A DNA stretch of 64,000 nt from positions 558,001-622,000 of the forward strand of contig JBAIAA010000697.1 of the NCBI GenBank assembly GCA_037893245.1. The letters run 5' to 3'. The notes beneath the pieces are model-generated. The model was not told the origin of the DNA, searched no databases, and saw nothing but the letters and a program-made list of their open reading frames with translations. The position numbers were made by a program, and so were the translations under genes. Of the stretch, positions 55,016 to 63,914 are shown piece by piece; within the stretch, counting starts at the first letter, position 1, and each line of letters begins with the position of its first letter. The DNA comes from Crossaster papposus. Its lineage: Eukaryota; Echinodermata; Asteroidea; Velatida; Solasteridae.

Positions 55016-55262
55016 GTAATTGATTACAAGAATATCAGATAACTATAAACAAACAACCTTCTAGCAACACTGCTCCAACGAAAGTGATCTCTGTGACCAG
55101 TCGTATGGGCCTTGTGTGTTTTAACCTCAGAGCCATAAAACCGCGTCCCAATTCCCCAGTGACCTCCATGTAGCATGGGAAAGTGGCCCTGGGTTAGACC
55201 CGCATACTAAGCCATCTCGGGGTAATAAATTCTTTGAAGCCATATTGCCTTAAAAGTGATTC
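55016..55262 (+). repeat. 247-bp direct repeat, second copy
   Basis: Matches 50750-50996 with single-base differences (agaatatcag for agaacatcag, ccctgggtt for cccttggtt). Its end marks the return to Polinton sequence. Confidence 0.9.
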
Positions 55263-55441
55263 TACGTAAGATAATACATTTTTTGTATATATATATCTCG
55301 TTGTAAACAAACTTCATATAATTTGCCGCTATACTTACGAGTAGAAAATCTTTAAACGCAACAATTTTTTATAATTTCGGCATCAAAATCTAAATATCTT
55401 TGTAGCATTTTACATTTTTTACAATATAGATAGCCATCTTG

Positions 55442-55463
55442 TTGCAGCCACTCGTGGCTGCAA
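55442..55463. promoter_or_regulatory. Perfect hairpin upstream of the 82-aa gene
   Basis: TTGCAGCCAC-TC-GTGGCTGCAA is a perfect 10-bp stem with a 2-nt loop, 37 bp before the ATG at 55501. It is followed by tatttgtttcgtaag, also seen after the palindrome at 48731. A transcript end for something upstream or an operator-like site is possible; neither is shown. Confidence 0.4.
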
Positions 55464-55500
55464 ATAAGTAGAGACATAGAATTATTATTTGTTTCGTAAG

Positions 55501-55749
55501 ATGCAAAACAAAAAACTAAAATTAGTTTGTTTAAATATTCATAAAGACGATATTACAAAACCTATAATCTCTCCTAGATTTTACGATAAAATCTTAAACT
55601 TGAACTCGAAAAAGATATTTCTCGAGTTTAATCAACATTTTACTTTAAGCGATATGAAAAATCTTTACGATTTTTTAATAAAGAGAGGATTATTAGAATC
55701 TGAAGTAATTGAAGATTATTATGAATGTATGAATGGAACAATAGATTAA
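55501..55749 (+). CDS. Polinton-internal 82-aa hypothetical protein
   Basis: The first ATG of the frame is at 55501 (MQNKKLKLVCLNIHKDD), directly after tttgtttcgtaag. Contains FYDKILNLNSKKIFLEFNQH and a C-terminal helix (LSDMKNLYDFLIKRG). It is A/T-rich like the rest of the Polinton ends. No family recognised. It is the only frame between the composite insertion and the right terminal repeat and points outward, mirroring the minus-strand 209-aa gene at the left end. Confidence 0.5.
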   Translation: MQNKKLKLVCLNIHKDDITKPIISPRFYDKILNLNSKKIFLEFNQHFTLSDMKNLYDFLIKRGLLESEVIEDYYECMNGTID

Positions 55750-55854
55750 AAAGCGAAGATGTAGGTTTTTAATCTTTTTTAATTGTATAATATTTTCGTC
55801 CTGGTTCTCTTCAATATATATAAAAATGAGATTTATTTTTTTCATTTTTATCCA

Positions 55855-56152
55855 AGATAAAAAGACGCGTGGAAGAGTTGGTGTCTAAAGAAAAAAAAAG
55901 GTCTTATCGAAAAACTTACAGCTTCGCGATAAATAAAAATTAATTTCGATCAACCTCCTCCTTACGCGGCAACACCGTCGGCGCCACCTTTAGACTCGTT
56001 TTAAGCGTTTAAAAAAAAAGCGAGAAAATCAATTTGGTCTAGAACCTGTCGGTTTCATACTACTCTTAAATTTCGAGCGTTAAAAAAAAGGCACTCCTTT
56101 TGAGTGCTTTTTTTGTTTTGATTTAGTCTAGGATCGGCATATCCCTACTACT
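55855..56152. repeat. Polinton right terminal inverted repeat
   Basis: Mirror image of 24780-25053, from 'agataaaaagacgcg' to CCCTACTACT. It includes a copy of the 3' coding end of the left-end 209-aa gene in + orientation (KRRVEELVSKEKK), and the GCACTC...GAGTGC hairpin at 56091-56107. The right copy is about 24 bp longer, mostly in poly-A/T runs. Confidence 0.9.
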
Positions 56153-56195
56153 AACCCTAAGGGTCTTTCAGAGTGCAACATTTAGGTGTGTTTTT

Positions 56196-56515
56196 TTAAG
56201 GTAGAATACACCATTTGCAGATATTGAAATTTGTACTACCAAATTATTAAGAAATATCTTACTTATTTGAAAGTAAATAATTATTCTAGGCATCCAGTAA
56301 AATTATTTGGCTAAATCCCCCCCAAAAATACAAAAATTAAATGCGCAGGTTGTAACAAACGCCGTTTTGGGGGTTTCTTTTTTTTTCGGCATTCATGATT
56401 GTAAAACTCTAGACAGGCCAGTTAAACGGTATTTACTATAAAATTCAACCCCCCAGATCCACTCATTCTTGACAATTCAAGCAATTATCAATGGTGTATC
56501 CTACCTTTTAAAAAA
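56196..56515. mobile_element. 'GTGTATCCTACC' fold-back element, intron 2 copy
   Basis: Left AAGGTAGAATACACCATTT is mirrored by AATGGTGTATCCTACCTT at the right end. The interior blocks ('aaatatcttacttatttgaa', 'ggcatcca', 'aaacgccgtttt', 'ggcattcatgatt', 'gacaattcaagcaatt') match 13470-13865 in inverted order. It lies between the Polinton right end and exon 3. Non-coding. Confidence 0.75.
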
Positions 56516-56688
56516 TGCAATAACTTACTGTCGTTGAGGTTGATCAGATGAAAACAAAATGCTGTAATGTGTTTTATTTTCTTCCATAACACAAAGTTGA
56601 AAGTGAAATTAGCCTTTTAACAAAATTTGGATTGGTTGGTATCAACACCAGTAACACATTGGTTTGTTTTCTTGTTTGTTATCAACAG

Positions 56689-56827
56689 AGTGTTTGAATC
56701 CGCAGCCTCTCGGCATGGAGGACGGGACAATCCCAGATGATCTCATCACAGCGTCCAGTAGTTGGAATGATTGGCCTCCACACCATGCACGCCTCAACCT
56801 CCGCTCCGGCGCATGGAGAACCTGGAG
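56689..56827 (+). CDS. Discoidin (F5/8C) domain gene, exon 3
   Basis: The acceptor ATCAACAG|AG and the donor TGGAG|GTTGGC bound a 139-nt exon, phase 1 in and phase 2 out. It encodes the start of an F5/8 type C domain: the first conserved cysteine and Leu in ECLNPQPLGMEDG, IPDDLITASSSWND, then HHARLNLRSGAWRT. In this fold it forms the N-terminal strands and first membrane- or glycan-binding loops. The domain continues in the two exons downstream. Choosing the later AG (56690) would shift to a frame with stops. Confidence 0.85.
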
Positions 56828-57168
56828 GTTGGCATTAAAGTGAAATACCACACCTGATACGTATCTTTATTACAATGCCACAAAACGCGCCCAAATGGTT
56901 TAATAGTCATAGAAACGTGGAATCGGCTTTGTTTTCGTATACTTTTTTCTTTGTCTGTTTGTTTTTAATTCTAAACAAAATCTAGCCCAATCCCGATGCG
57001 CCGCTCAATTATTGCACACTATTATACAGTTTCAATAATTGTGTTTTAGTTTCAAATCCATTTAAGCAATCGATTAAATCGCGTTGTTGTGTTATAATGT
57101 CATCAGTCTCGCATTACACATCTAAACATTTGAATATGAAATGTAATTAAGATAAGTATATGTAGTTT

Positions 57169-57655
57169 GCAGTGCTAGCACCATGTGGCTATTATTGTTT
57201 GTGAGTTGTGTGGTTCTGAAAGTAACTGGGGGGAACTTGACGTTTTAAATCATAGTGTGCTCTGCCCATCGTCAGGAAACTAAGGGATTCCAAGGGTAAA
57301 GCGGGGTTATATTGAGCCTGGAAGCGATGAAGCTTACGAAGGATGTAACTGAGGGGTACTCATGCAGGACGCTTGATGATCACTGAGGCGTGTCAGTGTG
57401 AAGGAAGGGACCGAAATAGAAAGTTGCCACGATTATAGGCGATCCATAGGCTGGAGAACTACGTGTCCTATAGTACATGAAACCCATTAGACTGAGAGGT
57501 GATGGTGGGTGGGGCGCCAAATGTTGCTTCACCGTTATAATCTTTCAGTCTCCTGACGAAGGGCAGGACATTCTGTCTGAAACGTTGAGATCCCTCTGTT
57601 TCTTGTTAGAACCACACAACTTACTAAAGAGAATTTCCACATAGTGCTACCGCCA
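57169..57655. mobile_element. Fold-back element in intron 3
   Basis: 'gtgctagcaccatgtggct' and 'gagttgtgtggttctg' at the left are mirrored by 'agaaccacacaactta' and 'cacatagtgctaccgcc' at the right. An inner pair gcccatcgtcaggaaac / tctcctgacgaagggc is also mirrored. A decayed second right end follows at 57690-57760. Non-coding. Confidence 0.65.
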
Positions 57656-57940
57656 CCTACTTATCTTGCTATTTTGCTAGGCAAACCTTCAAAGCTCTGG
57701 TTCCTTTCATTACCACACAACTTACCAAATAAAATTAATACATTGTGATACCGCAAATTACTGATCTTATTGCTTTTTTGCCATGCATACCTTCAAATCT
57801 CACTATTTAAAATTATGTACCAGCTGATGATATAACAACACAAAATGGCGATTTAATAGGCATTTTTTTTCTCAAGCCACATACGTATCCCGTACGCGTA
57901 TCAAAAATAATGGTTCCTATTCATCCTCCATTCTCTTTAG

Positions 57941-58115
57941 ACATATGAGCACTGGTTACTGGATAGAGGTGGACCTCGTTGAGAGTACAGTGTTGACAGG
58001 AGTGATTACACAGGGATGGAATGAGGATTACCATGTGAGGCGGTACACGGTGGAGTATCAGAAGCAGCCCTCATCTGAATATGAACACGTGACTGATGGA
58101 AACGGAAACATTATG
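57941..58115 (+). CDS. Discoidin (F5/8C) domain gene, exon 4
   Basis: The acceptor TTCTCTTTAG|AC and the donor ATTATG|GTAAATG bound a 175-nt exon, phase 2 in, phase 0 out. It encodes the middle of the F5/8C domain: GYWIEVDLVESTVLTGVITQ (the hallmark 'W.qVDLg....v.gv.tQG') and DYHVRRYTVEYQKQPSSEYE. Open reading beyond the donor to 58292 is intronic. Confidence 0.9.
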
Positions 58116-58805
58116 GTAAATGTTAATCTTAACTTAACAAGCTTTGCAGGTATTTACAGGACATGTGGCCGATTTCACGAAACGCCAAGACGGGTCTTAG
58201 AAAAAATAGTAACTCGTCCTAACTCGCGACCAAAGTTTAGACGCTTTAAGCACGTCATAACCTCCATAGAAACGCGGCTTAACTCGTCTTAACTTAACAT
58301 CTGTCCGAGGGTCGTCTAATCTCACGTGCGTTAATCTATATATCGTCTAAAAACCATTGCATTATCTTCTCGTTTTAGACAATGTCGGCCTGGAGTTAAA
58401 GTTTCGAAGAAAGAAAACTATTATCAACAGGTTTTTTCAGTCGCGTGTATCGTTAAAAAAATATATATTTATACGCCAGCAACTATCCCTCTGTCGTATA
58501 GAACGTGCAGAGCTACCGTACGTGATTGTATTGCGCAGACTAGTTTGCGCGTTTCTTTTCAACGAATGTTTAGTATAGCGGTACAAAAACAAACACGAAA
58601 CAGCTATCAAATTGGTAGTTGCAATACGTATATTCATAAGATTGGTTTATTGGAATCGATCTTAGGACACGTCTTCGTACAGACTAGATAACTATTGTGC
58701 ATGTGCTGCGGCGATGCGTTTCTTGAAAACAACATGTAATTGTTAAAAGTCTCCTCTTCGCCGAATGATTATTGATACCGCTGAATGTAAACGTTTTGGT
58801 TTCAG

Positions 58806-58947
58806 GAGTTCGTCGGTAACACTGATGGCGACACCCCGGTCACCAACCTGTTCGATGAGAGTGTAGTGACGAAGGTAGTGCGCATTAAGCCTACTGCCTG
58901 GGCGGGTAGTGTTGCTTTGCGGTTGGAGTTGCTTGGATGTCGACTTG
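58806..58947 (+). CDS. Discoidin (F5/8C) domain gene, exon 5
   Basis: The acceptor GGTTTCAG|GAG and the donor CTTG|GTTAGT bound a 142-nt exon, phase 0 in, phase 1 out. It encodes the C-terminal part of the F5/8C domain: EFVGNTDGDTPVTNLFDE, VVRIKPTAWAGSVALRLE and the closing cysteine in LLGCRL, which would pair with the first cysteine in exon 3. Entry and exit of the whole domain are phase 1, the usual class of shuffled extracellular modules. The phase-1 exit requires a further exon; none was recognised before the window ends. Confidence 0.9.
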
Positions 58948-59041
58948 GTTAGTTCTGCTGAAGCTTATAAGCGCTGTTCGTATTCGCTACAAAACATTTT
59001 CTGTGAAATAGGTATCTTACAGAAATATTAATTCTGTTGAT

Positions 59042-60360
59042 ATGGAAGTGTTCAAAAGTGACATTTTTTCATCTGATTTGTGTGATGCAGATTTAGAACA
59101 GCGCAATTCTGATGATCTTGATCATTTTGCCACTTCATATAATAGCATTCTTAGTTCTGTTGTTCATCATCATGCACCGGTTGTGAAAAAACTATCACTG
59201 CTCGGCCTTGCGTTCCATGGTTCAATGATGATATCAGAACGGCCAAAAAGTTGCGTAGGAAATGCGAACGTAGATGGAGACCAACTGGGTTTTCTGCACG
59301 ATTTAGACTTGTTTAAGTTGAATAAAAATAATGTCATCTTTTTGATGAATAGGGCACGTCGGGTTTATTATTCTAACCTGATTAGCGAAAATAGTCATGA
59401 TCAGCAGAAATTGTTTAGGCTGAGCAGGTCTCTGCTAAATCTTGACAAGTCTTTCTTGCTGCCTTTACACACGGACGACATAACTCTCGCAAATGAGATC
59501 GGCAAATTCTTTGTTAATAAAATATCAAATATTAGGTTAAGATTGCGTAATGAGATCTGCTCACCTCAGATAACTGTTCCCATACTTTCATTAGTAGATG
59601 ATGCCGATAGATTATCTGAATTTAGGCAACTTTCTGAAGACGATGTTTGTAAGCTAATTTTAGGCTCAAGTAAGAAATGATGCATCCTCGACTCTATTCC
59701 TATGAAGTTACTTACTGGGTCCTTGGACGTACTTTTGCCTGTGATAACTAGTTTAGTAAATTCATCCTTGCACATTGGTCACTTTCCAGCATGCTGGAAA
59801 TCAGCAGTGGTTTTACCTTTGTTAAAAAAACCTGGTCTTGACTTACATTTTAAATTGTTTAGGCCTGTCAGTAATCTGCAATTTATCTCTAAACTGGTGG
59901 AGAAAGCTGTGTCACTTCAACTACAGTCACATTTATCCTTGAACGGTTTATATCATATTGCACAATCGGCTTATCGTAAGTGTCACAATACTGAAACTGC
60001 TCTATTAAGGGCTAAAATCACGCTCGGTAATAGGGCTTTTGAGTATGCTGCACCCAAATTATGAAATGCTCTACCATTAAATATTCGGAAGTCGACAAAT
60101 CTTGCTGTTTTTTAAAATCACTTAAAACACATCTTTTTAGTATGGCATTTTATTGATACTGTCCTTTTAGATGAGTTGGACTAAAATCATGCTGGGTGTT
60201 ATGGCATCTTAGTTTGCTGCAACTTATGGAGTAAAATGATGTGATTAATATTTTTGTCATGTTAATGTGTAATTTTTAAATTTGTATATTTGTAATGCGC
60301 ATTTGAACATCTTTTTATGGAATTTGCGCAATATAAGTTAATAATAATAATAATAATAAT
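59042..60360 (+). pseudogene. Truncated CR1/L2-like LINE, internally deleted
   Basis: One frame from 59042 carries the linker before RT (FVNKISNIRLRLRNE, FRQLSEDDVCKLI), a TGA at 59678, then RT segments 0-2: LDSIPMKLLTGSLDVLLPVI, ACWKSAVVLPLLKKPGLD, FRPVSNLQFISKLVEK and AQSAYRKCHNTETALLRAK. It then jumps directly to the ORF2 C-terminal signature (YAAPKL, NALPLNIRKS, LKTHLF), so the catalytic FADD part is deleted. The 3' end is an (AAT)n run at 60342-60360. It sits in the intron after exon 5. Confidence 0.85.
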
Positions 60361-60403
60361 TTTCCAAAGAAACCAAAACGGAAAATTGACATTAACGACA
60401 AAA

Positions 60404-62117
60404 ATATGGAGAACCGCCAGCATAATAGTCATAAACAATAACACCGGGCTGGAAACATATTATATTCTGTAAATAGAAAAATCGCAAAAACAAAAATTGT
60501 GCTAGAATGTTTTGCTTTTGCTGAAAATATCATTGTTTTGTATTCACCTTAGGTATTTTGGTATAAATTCCAGTGGCGTAAATCTATATCGGCGAGTGGA
60601 GGATGGGATAACTAAAAATGTACGGCCGTAGAAAATTTAAAAAACGGAGAAAATCGGGGTTGGTGGGGGGGGGACACAACAGGTAGACCTACGTCATCTA
60701 AGGCAATATTGCGCAGTAACTTACACTACAGTGGTGCATTTAAATCATTTGCAGTGTTCTTTTTAATACAGGTAAAGGATGGACACTTTTATTTTTATTC
60801 TTACCACCGAAATCGGGGGGTAAAATACTCTTTCCTGGAAGTTAGTAAAACAATGTTAAAGTCTGGTATTTGGCGTCACTAAAATACAAATTGGAATATC
60901 ATCATACAATTATTAATTAGTTGTACAGTGCAGAGTCTCGTAATAGAACATATATGTTTTCTCTGGTATTTTAAACACTTTTCATTCTAAATCAGCAACT
61001 CTCGCATTCAATTTCGTCCGGAGAAATACAACAATATCACACTCTTTTACTAAACAAATTAAGTAATTTGCCATTTAATTGCAAATTGTTGGTCACTCTA
61101 TTTAAACATTGTTTGCCAATATTCGTCACCATAGTCTAAGCTGTTGCTGTAAGGCAACATACATCCAGGGGTCAAATTCGTATGATATCAATCGATTTCA
61201 AACTCATGTGAAATAAATTAGTCTGGTGTGTGCTTGACTCACGCACATATCCGACTAATTTATTTAACATAAGTTTGAAATTGATCTGTGAACAGCTTCA
61301 ATGAATGTGATCAAAGGGTGAGCAAACGTTGAAATTGAACCATAAATGACTAAATTGGTTTGGTAAAAGCGTTTGATTGTTTTAATAATGTCAAATTCGT
61401 TTAGGCTGTTGCCGAAGGGCAGCATTCACAGATCAAATTCGTCTTGATATTAATCAATAGGCCGTATTATTGAACGTAGAGGGCGCTGTGCTCACGGTAT
61501 TTGGGGGTATAATTAAAAGTGATTGGAGATAATTCACGTCAGTTTAAATATTCTTACATCTCCAAAATATATTTTTTTCTAATATTCAATTTTTAGATAA
61601 AAGTAAAGTTACTAAAACTACTTCAATAAACGCGATTTTGAATGTGTTAGTACTCATAAAATGGCGTCTTACAGCGCCCTCATGCGGCCAATTTTAAATC
61701 AATTTTAAACTTAGGTTAAAAACATTAGTCTGATAATTTTGTATGTGATATATTTATATTGTTTTAATTTTAATTGGCAAGGCGGGTCAATGTCTTTGTT
61801 CACTTTGAAATGTATGCAAATTTACCTATTTGGTTTACCATGTATATCCCCATTGAGTGATCCCACAATGTCGCTTCCCAGGTTGTATCTTAAAATTAGG
61901 CGTGATACCTGGTCACATGGTATTCTGGTGTTTATGACTTCTGACTAGCGCCCTCAAAGAAAAAATACTAACAATTTGGAAGACAGCTAAACATAGGGCA
62001 AAATAGATCAGTTGGTAGAACGCCGGTCCGGTATTCCGGAGGTCACAGGTTCGAGTCCTGCCTTGCCAATTTTGTTGTTCACTTTGAACTTTCTGCAATT
62101 AAGTGTATGTATATTAA
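60404..62117 (+). repeat. 1.7 kb tandem repeat, unit 1
   Basis: It begins 'ggagaaccgccagcataata' and ends after the tRNA-like module. It is collinear with 62122-63605 at high identity (for example 'gcgcagtaacttacactaca', 'ggcgtcactaaaatacaaat', 'gtagagggcgctgtgctcac'). It is about 200 bp longer, chiefly by sequence around 60490-60700 and 60770-60830. Confidence 0.85.
61996..62068 (+). repeat. tRNA-Thr-like module, unit 1
   Basis: gggcaaaatagatcagttgg (A-box region), an anticodon-like arm ccggtccggtattccgg whose loop would hold GGT, and a B box ggttcgagtcc with the closing 'ccttgcc', which pairs with the first bases. Position 33 is C instead of the usual T, and the acceptor stem has mismatches. 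The identical placement at the end of each tandem unit marks it as a SINE-type tRNA-derived module. Confidence 0.55.
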
Positions 62118-63605
62118 AATAGAGAACCGCCAGCATAATAGAACTAAAATATATTATATTCTGTAAATAAAAAAATATCGCATAACAAAACACGAAACAC
62201 GAAAACACTATAGAAACCCATGTTCATGACACAAAAGGTACGTCATCTAAGACAATATTGCGCAGTAACTTACACTACAGTGGTGCTTTTAAACCATTTG
62301 CAGTGTTCTCTAAAGGCGGGGGGTAACACACTCTTTCCTTGAAGTTAGTAAAACAATTTTAAAGTTTGGTATTTGGCGTCACTAAAATACAAATTGCAAT
62401 ATCATCATAAATTTATTTAGTTGTACAGTGTGGAGTCTCGTAATAGAACATATATGTTTTCTCTGCTATTTTCTTAACAATTTTCATTTAAAATAACCAA
62501 CTCTCGCATTCAATTTCGTCCAGAGAAATACACAACAATATCACACGCTTTTACTAAACAAATTAAGTCATTTGCTATTTAATTGCAATTTGTTGGTCAC
62601 TCTAATTAAACTTTGTCTCGCGAATATTCGTCACCACAGTCTAAGCTGTTGCTGTAAGGCAGCATACATCCAGGGGTCAAATTCGTATGATATCAATCAA
62701 TTTCAAACTTATGTGAAATAAATTAGTCTGGTGTGTGCACGACTCACGCACATATCCGACTAATTTATTTAACATAAGTTTGACATTTGATCTGTGAATG
62801 CTGACTTTCGGCAACAGCTTCAATGACTGTGATCAAAGGGTGAGCAAACGTTAAAATTCAACCACAAATGACTAAACTGGTTTGGTAAAAGCGTTTGATT
62901 GTTTTAATAATGTCAAATTCGTTTAGGCTGTTGCAGCATTCACAGATCAAATTCGTCTTGATATTAATCAATAGGCCTTATTATTGAACGTAGAGGGCGC
63001 TGTGCTCACGGTATTTGGGGGTATAATTAAAAGTGATTAGGAGATAATTCACGTCAGTTTAAATATTCTGACAGCTCCAAAATATATTTGTTTCTAATAT
63101 TCAATTGTTAGATACAAGTAAAGTTACTAAAACTACTTCAATAAACGCGATTTTGCATGTGTTAGTACTCAGAAAATGGCGTCTTACAGCGCCCTCATGC
63201 GGCCCAAAATACGGCGGATTTCAAACTTAGGTTAAAAACATTAGTCTGATAATTATGTGTGTGATATATATATATTGTTTTAATTTTAATTGGCAAGGTG
63301 AGTCAATGTCTTTGTTCACTTTGAAATGTATGCAAATTTACATATTTGGTTTACCATGTATATCCCCATTGAGTGATCACCACAATTTCGCTTCCCAGGT
63401 TGTATCTTAAATTTAGGCGTGATCCCTGGTCACATGGTATTCTGGTGTTTATGACTTCTGACTAGCGCCCTCAAAGAAAAGATACTACAACATAGGGCAA
63501 AATATATCAGTTGGTAGAACGCCGGTCCGGTATTCCGGAGGTCGCAGGTTCGAGTCCCGCCTTGCCAATTTTGTTTGTTCACTTTGAACTTTCTGCAATT
63601 AAGTG
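62118..63605 (+). repeat. 1.5 kb tandem repeat, unit 2
   Basis: Second direct copy of 60404-62117, starting 'agagaaccgccagcataata' and ending 'ctgcaattaagtgta', the same end as unit 1. The 'aggctgttgccgaagggcag' block of unit 1 is shortened here to 'aggctgttgcagc', and other small indels differ. Confidence 0.85.
63495..63567 (+). repeat. tRNA-Thr-like module, unit 2
   Basis: Same module as 61996-62068 with a few substitutions (atatatcag for atagatcag, gtcgcagg for gtcacagg, gagtcccgcc for gagtcctgcc). Confidence 0.55.
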
Positions 63606-63610
63606 TAGGG

Positions 63611-63914
63611 TAGGTGCAGGTAATATGGGCCCATTAAGCTCATTTGCATAATTTGCATAAAAATAGATAAAATCATTCTAAAGAAACATTGGTTATTGGA
63701 ATCAGTAACAACTACCCTTCCTTTTGATGATATAATTTAAACCATGTTGTATCCATTTATGACAGTTACATTCAAATTATGACGTCATCACCAAAGGTCC
63801 CATCCTGCAGTGCAGGTAATATGGGACGTATGGTAATTTGTATATGATAATATAATTTTCAAATGCAATTTCATTCCGCTCTATCACATCTATCGCGTCC
63901 CATATTACCTGCAC
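63611..63914. mobile_element. Fold-back element with GTGCAGGTAATATGGG ends
   Basis: GTGCAGGTAATATGGG at about 63614 is mirrored by CCCATATTACCTGCAC ending at 63914. A third, direct copy (tgcaggtaatatgggacg) lies internally at 63812, next to 'atgacgtcatcac', so the element may be two overlapping or nested copies. Non-coding. Confidence 0.7.

Larger units (their letters stand above)
49300..55262. mobile_element. Composite 6 kb insertion in the Polinton right arm
   Basis: A unit beginning 'ttaccccatg(c)' and ending 'ccttaaaagtgatt' is present in tandem: copy 1 about 49306-50996, copy 2 about 50997-55262. Both have the head (ggacacgacaaaatattcgg...), the 98-bp satellite, the segment 'ggcctatgac(a/g)gcgttccg' and the tail 'attgattacaagaa(c/t)atcag'. 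Copy 1 has only 0.22 kb between 'ccgccaa' and the tail, where copy 2 has 3 kb. The outer junctions (about 49300 and 55262/55263) show no clear duplication or LTR ends. Its class is unknown. Confidence 0.6.
24780..56152. mobile_element. Polinton/Maverick inserted in intron 2
   Basis: Inverted termini AGTAGTAGGGATATGCCGAT (left) and its mirror ATCGGCATATCCCTACTACT (right) enclose PolB, integrase, packaging ATPase, capsid and penton genes, the hallmark set of Polintons. Flanks are TAACCC before 24780 and (T)AACCC after 56151. The target duplication is either 6 bp TAACCC or 5 bp AACCC, because the terminal T is shared. AG...CT ends are canonical for the group. Four later insertions (26053-34139, 44804-45097, 45714-47171 and about 49300-55262) account for roughly 15.8 kb, leaving an element of about 15.6 kb. 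Genes run in both directions. Several are broken, so this copy is not autonomous. Confidence 0.93.

Noticed and set aside
61996..63567. Functional tRNA-Thr genes
   Set aside because: Anticodon-stem mismatch, C at position 33, weak acceptor stem and identical placement at the end of tandem repeat units argue for tRNA-derived repeat modules.
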